From positions 1 through 38,127 of the forward strand of contig CAYYEM010000013.1 of NCBI GenBank assembly GCA_964470915.1: a stretch of 38,127 bases of DNA, written 5' to 3'. Every line of letters starts with the position of its first letter. The stretch's first letter is position 1. Source of the stretch: CAYPXN01 sp964470915 (lineage in GTDB: Bacteria; UBA10199; JADFYH01). The notes under the pieces were generated by a model. The model saw only the letters and a list, made by a program, of their open reading frames with translations, made no database searches and was not told where the DNA came from. This document shows, piece by piece, positions 1 through 7,927 of the stretch. A program made the position numbers and the translations under genes.

Positions 1-1
1 C

Positions 2-130
2 AGGGGAATAATTTCCATCGGAGGCGGTGCTGTGGGTGTGCAAGTCAATGATCATGAGTTTGCCCTTCGAGAGCCTCAGGGCGAACGGTATTTTGATTTA
101 ATCGTTCGTGGTGAGGTTCTCGAACCATAG
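2..130 (+). CDS. 3' end of an unidentified gene (partial)
   Basis: An open frame enters from the left edge and ends at TAG 128-130, giving 42 residues that start RGIISIGGGAVGVQVNDHEF and finish GEVLEP. The residue pattern is not low complexity and reads like the end of a real protein, but I do not recognise the family. It converges on the pepA gene, whose stop codon lies 5 bp further on, so the two genes run tail to tail with no room for a separate terminator. The 5' part lies outside the window. Confidence 0.55.
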   Translation, partial: RGIISIGGGAVGVQVNDHEFALREPQGERYFDLIVRGEVLEP

Positions 131-135
131 AATGG

Positions 136-1626
136 TTAAAAACTTTTCAGGAATTCACAAAGCGTGCGAACCATTACTCCTGTGCCACCTTTAGGGCAAT
201 AGGCTTGTGGCTTGTTGGCCCAACTGGGTCCTGCGATATCGATGTGAACCCAGGGAATTTTTTCATCAACAAATTCTTGGAGGAATAGCCCGCCATTGAT
301 GGTGCCACCATAAGATCCACCTATATTTTGGATATCGGCGACCGTGCTTTTAATTTCTTCTTTATATTCTTCGACTAAAGGAAGTTCCCAAATATTTTCA
401 CCACAATATTTGCCTGCCTCGATGAGTTTCTGGATGAGTTCTTTATGGGTTCCCATGATTGCACTGTATTGATCTCCGAGGGCGACCAAACAAGCTCCGG
501 TGAGAGTTGCCATATCAATGAGATAATCAGGTTTTGCTTTACAGGCGTAGGCGAGGGCATCTCCTAAAATGAGTCTACCTTCGGCATCGGTGTTGAGTAC
601 TTCTACGGTTTTACCATTATACATTTTAAGAACATCACCGGGCCTCATGGCATTGCTGTCGGGCATATTTTCTGCTGAGGGGATGTAGGCGTGTACCTCT
701 ACATTGGGTTTGAGTTCGCGAATTGTTTTCATGAGACCGATGAGGGCAGCTGCTGCAGCCATATCATCTTTCATGGTTTCCATGCTTTTGGGAGGTTTTA
801 GCGAAAGACCTCCGGAATCAAACGTTACTCCCTTGCCAACCAAGGCAACTTTCTTTTTTGCTTTGCCACTGGGTTTATAAATCATTTCAATGAGAACAGG
901 TGGGTGTTTCGAGCCTTGTCCTACTCCAATGATTCCTCCCATCCCCATGCGTTTGAGATCAGGAAGTTTGAAAACCCTCGTTCGGATTCCTGGAATTTTT
1001 TGGGCATGTTTCCCAAGAATCTCAGGGGGTTTATCATGAGAAGGGGTATTGACCAAATCACGTGCAAAAAGAGTAGCGCTTGCAATGCTATGTGCCAGTT
1101 GAATACTTTTTTTGCAATTTGCGGCAAATTTGGAATGGGGAAGAGGGTAGTTTACTTCTTGAAAAAAAGTCGAAGAATTTTTTTTGGATTTATAAGAAGT
1201 GAATTTATAGGAAGCGAGCACCAATCCTTCAGTAGCGGCCGCCACTGCTTCTTCCGGGCTGCATAAATCTTCACAAGCTTCTACTACAGGATAAATTAAG
1301 CTTTTGGCTTTGAGCTGTTCTCCTAAAGCTGCAATTTTTCCACTGGCTTTGCGAATTTTTTCCACCTCAAACTTTTTCATTTCACCCATGCCAATAATAG
1401 CGACATATTTTGCTTTGAGTTTATGATGGGAGTGGAAAACTTTAACTTCCCCTAAAGCGCCTTTAAAATCTTCTTGTTTCAGAGTTTGGGAAATAAGGCC
1501 TGCGAGTTGTTTGTCGAGCCTGTCGAGGCTTGAACCTTTTTCAATTTTTCCATCAAATAGAAGTAGAGCAATGAGATCAGTTTTAATTTTTTCAGCGGAT
1601 TCATGTTTAGCGATAAATTGAGTCAT
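136..1626 (-). CDS. pepA: Leucyl aminopeptidase, M17 family
   Basis: Cytosolic M17 metallo-aminopeptidase of 496 residues, which removes N-terminal residues from peptides during protein turnover. The C-terminal catalytic half has the family's two-metal site: the VGKGVTFDSGGLSLKP block supplies Lys and Asp ligands, and the signature NTDAEGRLILGDAL is intact. The N-terminal third is the usual variable macro-like domain. Length is typical of bacterial PepA. The start is ATG 1624-1626, with AAGGA about 6 nt upstream. It is divergent from the crotonase gene across a 130-bp spacer and convergent with the partial gene at the left edge. It looks monocistronic. In some bacteria PepA also binds DNA; nothing here tests that. 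Confidence 0.95.
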   Translation of the reverse strand: MTQFIAKHESAEKIKTDLIALLLFDGKIEKGSSLDRLDKQLAGLISQTLKQEDFKGALGEVKVFHSHHKLKAKYVAIIGMGEMKKFEVEKIRKASGKIAALGEQLKAKSLIYPVVEACEDLCSPEEAVAAATEGLVLASYKFTSYKSKKNSSTFFQEVNYPLPHSKFAANCKKSIQLAHSIASATLFARDLVNTPSHDKPPEILGKHAQKIPGIRTRVFKLPDLKRMGMGGIIGVGQGSKHPPVLIEMIYKPSGKAKKKVALVGKGVTFDSGGLSLKPPKSMETMKDDMAAAAALIGLMKTIRELKPNVEVHAYIPSAENMPDSNAMRPGDVLKMYNGKTVEVLNTDAEGRLILGDALAYACKAKPDYLIDMATLTGACLVALGDQYSAIMGTHKELIQKLIEAGKYCGENIWELPLVEEYKEEIKSTVADIQNIGGSYGGTINGGLFLQEFVDEKIPWVHIDIAGPSWANKPQAYCPKGGTGVMVRTLCEFLKSF

Positions 1627-1756
1627 GGGGTCCTTTGTGGTTTTTGAATTTTCTCTGATCTGAAGCCGCCTCAGGTCATAGAAACTTCAAAGCTGTTTTT
1701 TGTGTTAGTTAAGAATCCTTGCAAGTCTTACTTAAAATTTATACCAAGGAAACATA

Positions 1757-2587
1757 ATGTCAAAGGAGAAACGAGTGGTGACTAGAGTAAAATCTCAAAC
1801 CCCCTATAAATGTCTTAATCTAAGCTACTATCATGCTGTTGCAGAAATATGTTTGAATCGACCTGAGGTTATGAATGCTTTTAGTATTGAGTTGGCAACT
1901 GAGCTAGGTAGAGCTCTGAAGCAGGTAGCTCAAGATAAAAATGTGAGAGCAGTGGTGATCAGAGGGGCTGGCAAAGCTTTTTCAGCAGGAGGAGATCTTA
2001 AAAATTTTTACGCAGCGCTACCCAAAGTGTCCCCCTTATTTACTAAAGTAAGTGCTTTATTAAATACTGCGATTCAGACCATTCGTAATATGTCTAAACC
2101 TGTGATTGCCGGAGTACATGGACCTGCCTTTGCTGCAGCCTTTGGTTTAACTTTAGCTTGCGATGTTATTTTGGCGAGTGAGTCCGCAAAATTTTCAGCG
2201 TCTTATAGTAATATTGCACTTTGTCCTAATGCTTCGGCGAGTATTTATTTGCCACGCATTGTAGGTTTTCATCGTGCTAACGAATTATTTTTTACAGGGC
2301 GTGAGCTGAGTGGTCGGGAAGCTTATGAGTGGGGCATTGTAAATAGAATAGTAAAAGATGAAGACTTTGAAGTGGCCTTGCAAAATTTTGCAGAAGAATT
2401 ATCAAAGCGTGCTACTCGAACATTGGGACGTACAAAATTATTATTGAACAAATCTTTGGGCTTTCGTTTTGAGCTGCAGTTGAATTCCGAAAAAGAAGCG
2501 ATTGCGTGGTCATCGACGTCACCCGATTTTAAAGAAGGTGTGACGGCTTTTGTGGAAAAGAGAAAAGCTGTTTTTACTGGAGCTTGA
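1757..2587 (+). CDS. Enoyl-CoA hydratase/isomerase (crotonase) family protein
   Basis: 276-residue crotonase-superfamily protein acting on an acyl-CoA thioester. The first oxyanion-hole segment is clear (GKAFSAGGDLKNF), and the second lies around HGPAFAAAFGLTLACDV. Aligning by eye to rat mitochondrial hydratase through this CD and the following AxF spacing, the position of Glu144 is Gly and that of Glu164 is Tyr. Neither hydratase glutamate is therefore present, and the PaaG-type Asp after CP is Asn. A classical hydratase is unlikely; an isomerase or a non-standard member fits better. The start ATG 1757 has AAGGA 6 nt upstream. The stop overlaps by 14 bp the 3' end of the convergent surface-protein gene. 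No beta-oxidation partners are nearby, so the substrate is unknown. Confidence 0.8.
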   Translation: MSKEKRVVTRVKSQTPYKCLNLSYYHAVAEICLNRPEVMNAFSIELATELGRALKQVAQDKNVRAVVIRGAGKAFSAGGDLKNFYAALPKVSPLFTKVSALLNTAIQTIRNMSKPVIAGVHGPAFAAAFGLTLACDVILASESAKFSASYSNIALCPNASASIYLPRIVGFHRANELFFTGRELSGREAYEWGIVNRIVKDEDFEVALQNFAEELSKRATRTLGRTKLLLNKSLGFRFELQLNSEKEAIAWSSTSPDFKEGVTAFVEKRKAVFTGA

Positions 2588-5492
2588 TTTTTTTTCTCAG
2601 CATCAAGAAACCTATTGCCCATAACCAGTATCCATTCCAAATAGAGGCTTGATTTAAGTTTTGATTACTTAAACTGCAACCTCCTTGAACACGAGATTCA
2701 ATGGCTTGGCTTCCAGTCCCTCCCGATCCTTCTGAACTAGAACCCTCTGATTCAACTTGAACCTCGATTTCAAGACTTCCAGAACGTATCACTTGAGTGT
2801 TCAAGGTTACTTGCGTGCTTTGTCCGGCGCTGAGAGTTCCTAAAGAACAAGAGACGATTTGATTTTGTGCGCTACAACTTGATTGAGTGCTCAGTGCAAT
2901 GAGGGATGTTTCAATATTATCTGCAATTTCTGCAGAAATAAATTCAAGTGAATCTGGAAGAGTAATCTGCAGAAGGGTATTTTCAGCATCTCCATTACCT
3001 GTATTTGAAACGGTGATGATATATGTTGCAGAATCTCCAATGTCTGGATTGTTTTCAGGGCCTTGGATTTCAAGCTCAAGAGAAGGAGTCCCGGAATCAT
3101 CCCCACCACCATTGTCTCCACCCCCTCCACCGCTACTGTCGTTGTCTGTATTTGTCACAGAAACAGATTCAGCAAGATTGTCATAAAAATTATCTGAGCT
3201 GGAAGTCGTGATATTAATGGTAAAGGTTGTATCACCATCATCAGAACTATCATCGACACCAGTGATCGTCACTGTTTGAGGAATATTCCAGTCGGAAATA
3301 GGAAAAATAAGTATGCTGGGTTCTACAGTTCCTTCGGAAGTGTTTGAACTGGAAAGAGTAACCGTGACAGGTGCTGAGGGCTGAGTTTGAAGGGCAAGGG
3401 TAAAGGTAGTGGTTCCACCAGATTCGGTTGTTACCAGACCGGAAGTTGGAGAAATATCTAAATCAGGATTTAGTGAGGTGTAAGGGGTGCAATTCTCTGT
3501 AACAGTTGACCCATTCGATTGAAGCTGAGCCTCACTAAAATTATTTAAAGTATCATAATAAAGTGCAATGTATCCTGCCCCTCCTGCTCCGCCATAACCA
3601 TTTCCACTCACACCATTTGAATACATATATCCATAGCCTGAAATTGTAGATCCATTGATCCAAATAGAACCCCCAGAACCCCCACCTTGAGCATAGCCCG
3701 CAGAGCCTGCACTTGCATTGATGCTGCCTTCAAGTGTCAAATCTCCTGTTATCGAGATCCGTACTGTACCTCCACCGTATCCAATTCCACCTCCATAGTA
3801 GGTGACTCCTGCGCCCCCTGAACCAGGGAGAAAAGGCGCGATATAGTTGTCATAAGTGCCTGAAGCAGGGCCGTAAGAAGCTGTACCAGCTGAGCAATGA
3901 CCAGCACCTCCATATTTTCCACGACCTGCACCTTCGACTCCAGTCGTGCCCCCTGCGGCACAGGCATAATTGCTGTCCAGTAGATTAGGACCGTGGCCTT
4001 CTAGATAAGGATTGTCATTAGCCCCGCTACAACCTTTTCCTGAAGCATTAATGCTAGAGTCTTCGTCGATGCTTAGAGAAGCGATGCCTATCCACGAAAC
4101 ACTGCTGTTGATATTTGAATTAATCAGAGAAATGTTGATGGGATCATCAATGAATAATACTCCCCCCTGATAAGATTCAGAACCTGCTGTGGGGCCACTA
4201 TAATTAAAATTAGTGAGAGTGATGTCATTCGATATGTTCCAGTTTGCCTGTGCGCCCGCTTGGCTTAAAGTGTAAACACTTGTTCCTGAAATATTGAGAG
4301 TAGGGGCTGTAAGATTGAAATGGTCAGTTGCAGAGAAATTCCAATTCATGTCTGTAACATTAAGACTAGTGCCGACCGTTAAATTGACTGTAGTGATATT
4401 GGAAGAGCAGGTCCATGAGCTGCCCAAATCGGTGTAGCTCCCTGTCGTGGAAATATTCAAAGTTGTTTGGTCTTCGCATTGTAAGTAGGCGTCACCGTAT
4501 ATATAAAAACTAGTTCGTGTGTAATCATCCCCGTCGAGGAATTTTAAGCCTGATGTGATGGTAAGGGTTCCAGAACCATCATCTGTTTGACGGTCTAGAA
4601 GGAAGGTCGTGCCTTTTTCGGAAGAAATCCATCCTCCTGTTCCTCCATTTGCACTTACTTGTGAAAGATCAAAGTTAGAGAGAGTATTATAGTAGATTGC
4701 AATTCTTCCGCCACCACCCCCTCCGCCATACCCATCACCATTTCCTCCATTTGCAGTGACTGAGCCACTTCCTGCTAAGGTATTTGTATAGATAAGGATG
4801 GAACCACCCGATCCGCCCGATTGACTGCCTCCACCATTTTGACCATCTGCATCTAAATTACCATTTAAAGTAAGAGTGCCTGAGATATTCAAAGTAGCAA
4901 GTCCACCTCCGTAGCCTGCTCCAGCGGGAGCTCCTCCACCTCCCGAACCTAACATCGCAGGTGTTGTTTGGCTGTCATAGGTTTGTGGAGTGTACACTGC
5001 GATCGTGCTGCCGCCCAGACCTCCATGATTACCCCCTCCATATTGATAACCTCCAGCCCCTGTTGCTCTGTAGACACAAGTGTTTCCACTATTAGGGTCT
5101 GGACCCATTGCATAAAATCCATCTCCATTATCTGAGCCTCGACAACCTTTGCCCTCCAAGTTGATACTTCCACCATTATTGACAGTAATATTTGTCGCTG
5201 TGAGCTGAAGGCCAATAGGGTTTTCAGTTTCATGGGTCAGTGTTCCATTGATGTTAACATTTCCATTTACAGTCACTGCATCACTTAAGGTGAGGGTCGT
5301 ATCAGCATTAATCGTGAGGCCAGTTAGAGATCCACCTGCGCAAGTTTCGAGTTCAGCTTGAGTGTAAGTGCCCGTGATGAGTTCATTACTGCCAGGTGAA
5401 ATCAATACTATTGTACAAGTTCCCGCCCAGACATTGGAAAAAATAGAAAAAAGAAATACGAATAGGAATGAAAAAAATATTTTTTTGGTCAT
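2574..5492 (-). CDS. Large glycine-rich exported surface protein with C-terminal sorting tail
   Basis: 972 residues. A signal peptide (residues 1-23, ending SNVWA) is followed by two long glycine-rich modules, roughly 100-290 and 485-680. They share landmarks: GKGC near the start, GGSGGSI in the middle, and an ending like IAIYYNTLSNF or IALYYDTLNNF. About 690-790 is a Calx-beta-like segment (VTVTLSSSNTSEGTVEPS, then an acidic DNDSS end). A poly-Gly/Asp linker leads to a DUF11-like domain (about 815-935, DSATYIITVSNTGNGDAEN). The tail is GGCSL, polar residues, a hydrophobic helix (WLWAIGFLML) and RKKIK, resembling a MYXO-/Synerg-CTERM sorting signal. This suggests export by Sec and anchoring at the cell surface. 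A structural or adhesive role is inference; no enzymatic motif is seen. Confidence 0.8.
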   Translation of the reverse strand: MTKKIFFSFLFVFLFSIFSNVWAGTCTIVLISPGSNELITGTYTQAELETCAGGSLTGLTINADTTLTLSDAVTVNGNVNINGTLTHETENPIGLQLTATNITVNNGGSINLEGKGCRGSDNGDGFYAMGPDPNSGNTCVYRATGAGGYQYGGGNHGGLGGSTIAVYTPQTYDSQTTPAMLGSGGGGAPAGAGYGGGLATLNISGTLTLNGNLDADGQNGGGSQSGGSGGSILIYTNTLAGSGSVTANGGNGDGYGGGGGGGRIAIYYNTLSNFDLSQVSANGGTGGWISSEKGTTFLLDRQTDDGSGTLTITSGLKFLDGDDYTRTSFYIYGDAYLQCEDQTTLNISTTGSYTDLGSSWTCSSNITTVNLTVGTSLNVTDMNWNFSATDHFNLTAPTLNISGTSVYTLSQAGAQANWNISNDITLTNFNYSGPTAGSESYQGGVLFIDDPINISLINSNINSSVSWIGIASLSIDEDSSINASGKGCSGANDNPYLEGHGPNLLDSNYACAAGGTTGVEGAGRGKYGGAGHCSAGTASYGPASGTYDNYIAPFLPGSGGAGVTYYGGGIGYGGGTVRISITGDLTLEGSINASAGSAGYAQGGGSGGSIWINGSTISGYGYMYSNGVSGNGYGGAGGAGYIALYYDTLNNFSEAQLQSNGSTVTENCTPYTSLNPDLDISPTSGLVTTESGGTTTFTLALQTQPSAPVTVTLSSSNTSEGTVEPSILIFPISDWNIPQTVTITGVDDSSDDGDTTFTINITTSSSDNFYDNLAESVSVTNTDNDSSGGGGGDNGGGDDSGTPSLELEIQGPENNPDIGDSATYIITVSNTGNGDAENTLLQITLPDSLEFISAEIADNIETSLIALSTQSSCSAQNQIVSCSLGTLSAGQSTQVTLNTQVIRSGSLEIEVQVESEGSSSEGSGGTGSQAIESRVQGGCSLSNQNLNQASIWNGYWLWAIGFLMLRKKIKLQ

Positions 5493-5609
5493 TTGAATCT
5501 CAACGAGAATTTTAAAAGAAAAGTTGTTGTGAAGTAAATAGGCCTGATTTTTGAAACGTAAGGATTGATCACTCTTGTTAAGAGTTGAAAATGGAAAATA
5601 GTAATTATT

Positions 5610-6164
5610 TTATCTCTTCCACTTTATCGAACATCCTAACGAAGGCATTTGAGCGGGAGCAGGCGATTTGTCAGCCAGTAAAGCATCAAGCGCTTCGCGT
5701 AGTTCGTGTTGGGTCACTTTGAAAGCATCTTTCCAATTATCATCTATGCGGCCATGGTAGGCGAGTTTACGGTTTTGATCGTATACGTAAATATCTGGCG
5801 TGCAAACCGCGTGATAAGCTTTGGCAACTTCTTGGGTTTCATCGATCAAACAAGGGAATCCGTAACTTTTTTCTAAAGCGTGTTTTTTGATATTTTCCGG
5901 CCGATCTTCCGGATAATCGGTGGGATCATTAGCGCAGATGCCGACGAGTTGGACACCTTTGTTTTCATAATCTTTTCTGATTTGAATCAGTCGATCTTCC
6001 ACCGCTCTTACATAAGGGCAATGTACGCAGATAAACATCACGATCAAAATCTTTTTATCAGCAAAGCTTTCGAGGGAATATTTTTTTCCATCGATCACAT
6101 TGGTTAAATTAAAATCCGGGGCGGGATTTCCGAGTTTGATATTTTCAGAGTTGAGGAGGACCAT
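5610..6164 (-). CDS. Redoxin / thioredoxin-fold protein (AhpC-TSA-like)
   Basis: 184-residue thioredoxin-fold protein. The N-terminal strand and GNPAPDFNLTNVIDGKKYSL motif are typical of AhpC/TSA and redoxin domains. The active site is C46-V-H-C49 followed by PYVRAVEDRL, a variant of the thioredoxin CxxC found in this cytosolic subfamily. There is no signal peptide or membrane segment. A role as a thiol-disulfide reductase or peroxide-handling protein is likely; the partner is unknown. It starts 3 nt after the stop of the aldehyde dehydrogenase gene and is surely cotranscribed with it, which suggests detoxification of reactive aldehydes or peroxides. A clear Shine-Dalgarno is missing (A-rich tract only), so translational coupling is plausible. 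Confidence 0.8.
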   Translation of the reverse strand: MVLLNSENIKLGNPAPDFNLTNVIDGKKYSLESFADKKILIVMFICVHCPYVRAVEDRLIQIRKDYENKGVQLVGICANDPTDYPEDRPENIKKHALEKSYGFPCLIDETQEVAKAYHAVCTPDIYVYDQNRKLAYHGRIDDNWKDAFKVTQHELREALDALLADKSPAPAQMPSLGCSIKWKR

Positions 6165-6167
6165 AAA

Positions 6168-7790
6168 TTAATTTTTTTTTCTTCGAAGTTCTTTTAAAAT
6201 TCTGAGCACTGCTTTACACTTTTGCCAAATATTTCCCGTATAATTTTTAGACAAAAATTTCAAAGTTTCATATAGTTCTCCATCGTAGCCAAACCACCAA
6301 AAATCCTTGAATCGAGAAATTTTATTTTCATGAATATGTAAGGTGTGTACCAATTCATGTAATCCAATTTTACCATGAGTTCTGCCAAAACCACTTTGCT
6401 TGAGGCCTCCCCAGGGAGTTTGGCAAAGGGCATAGGTATAAGTACATTCATTGATAGTGACAGTACCCGCTCTGATTTGTTGGGCGATTTCTCTTCCACG
6501 TTTTAAATCACGAGTCCATACAGAAGCTGTCAGGCCATATTCAGAATTGTTTGCAAGATTAATGGCTTCTTCTTCATGACGGAAAGTCATGATGGGTAAA
6601 ATGGGGCCAAAAGTTTCTTCCTTAACACATTTAAAACTGTGATCCACTCCAGTGATGATAGTGGGAAGGTAGAAATATCCCTTTTGATTTTCTGGTTTTT
6701 TACCTCCTGTGACAATGCGGGCGCCTCGTTCACGTGCTTCTGCTACGTGAGATTCTACAATTTTGAGTTGAGCTTCTGTGGTGAGAGGACCTAAGTCGTT
6801 ATTGGTTTGAGTGCTGGGTCCAGTTTTGAGCATTTTTGTTTTTTCAACGACCAAGCGAGTGAACTCGGTTGCCACTTCTTGATCGACGTAAAGTCTTTCG
6901 ACTGAAGCGCATACTTGTCCCGCATTTGAAAAAGCTCCCCATACTGCAGCAGAAGCGGCATTTTCAAGATTGGCATCACGGCAAACAATCATTGGATCTT
7001 TTCCGCCAAGTTCCAATGTGCAGGGGATGAGTTTTTCCGCACATTTTTGCATCACTCGTTTTCCCACTTTTACACTGCCGGTAAAAACTACTTTGTCTAG
7101 GGGAAGATCGAGCAAAGCTTCTCCTGTAGAAGCGTCGCCGGGCAGGTGAGTAAAAACTCCCTTGGGTAAACCTGCTGCCTGAAAAATTTCTTCTATTTTA
7201 ATTCCAACCATGGCTGTGGCATCAGCGGGTTTTAGCAAAACACAATTTCCTGCCATGAGAGCCATCACCACGCCGCTCATGGGAATGGAAAAAGGAAAAT
7301 TCCACGGAGAAATAATTCCCACAATTCCTAAAGGTTGATAATAGAGAGTAGAGTGTCTTCCCAATAAACTCATTAGCCCGATTGAGATTTTTTCAGGCTT
7401 TAAAATTTTTTGTGTGTTTTGAGCAAAATATTCAATGAGCTCACAAATAGGAAAAACATCAGAAGAAATGGCCTCTACTCTGGGTTTGCCATTATCCTGA
7501 CTGATGACTTGGGCAATGTCATCCAAGTGTTCCAGAATATATTCTTTTGCTTTGAGCAAGTATTGAGCACGTTCAGAATAAGATAATTGTGACCAAGTAT
7601 GAAAAGCTTTTTTAGCATCCTGAAATTTCTTTTGTACCCAATCAGCATCACAGGCTTCGATTTTTCCTAAGGGCTGTAAAGTGGCGGGGTTGCGAGTCAC
7701 AATAAACGTGGGTCCAGGTTTTTCAGGAGGAGATGAAGTAGTTAACTCAGGTTTTTCCATGATAGAATTTTCTTTAGCTTCACTAGGCAT
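6168..7790 (-). CDS. NAD(P)-dependent aldehyde dehydrogenase
   Basis: 540-residue member of the aldehyde dehydrogenase superfamily, oxidising an aldehyde to the acid with NAD(P). Visible landmarks in order: cofactor-site block GIISPWNFPFSIP, catalytic glutamate in LELGGKDP, and nucleophilic cysteine in NAGQVCASVERLYV, then the EETFGPILP block. About 50 extra C-terminal residues, basic at the end, follow the core. I chose ATG 7788-7790 because AGGAGG lies about 8 nt upstream. A frame with a TTG start 69 nt earlier is open but has no such signal. The first 30 residues are a low-complexity Glu/Ser/Pro leader. First gene of a two-gene operon with the redoxin; divergent from the SNF2 helicase. The substrate cannot be told from sequence. 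Confidence 0.88.
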   Translation of the reverse strand: MPSEAKENSIMEKPELTTSSPPEKPGPTFIVTRNPATLQPLGKIEACDADWVQKKFQDAKKAFHTWSQLSYSERAQYLLKAKEYILEHLDDIAQVISQDNGKPRVEAISSDVFPICELIEYFAQNTQKILKPEKISIGLMSLLGRHSTLYYQPLGIVGIISPWNFPFSIPMSGVVMALMAGNCVLLKPADATAMVGIKIEEIFQAAGLPKGVFTHLPGDASTGEALLDLPLDKVVFTGSVKVGKRVMQKCAEKLIPCTLELGGKDPMIVCRDANLENAASAAVWGAFSNAGQVCASVERLYVDQEVATEFTRLVVEKTKMLKTGPSTQTNNDLGPLTTEAQLKIVESHVAEARERGARIVTGGKKPENQKGYFYLPTIITGVDHSFKCVKEETFGPILPIMTFRHEEEAINLANNSEYGLTASVWTRDLKRGREIAQQIRAGTVTINECTYTYALCQTPWGGLKQSGFGRTHGKIGLHELVHTLHIHENKISRFKDFWWFGYDGELYETLKFLSKNYTGNIWQKCKAVLRILKELRRKKN

Positions 7791-7927
7791 AGGAATTTCC
7801 TCCTGCTTTTGTTCTTGGGTCGAAAAATCAATGGGCAATTGTTTCAAAGTAGCCTCCAAATGGAAACATAATATAAATAAAATTCATCTGGAAAGAAGAA
7901 ATCTTTTAGGCTAGCCTACCAAATCCT

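Noticed and set aside
5571..5585. Hairpin ACTCTT-GTT-AAGAGT after the redoxin gene as terminator
   Set aside because: The stem is only 6 bp and no T run follows on the relevant strand; too weak to call.
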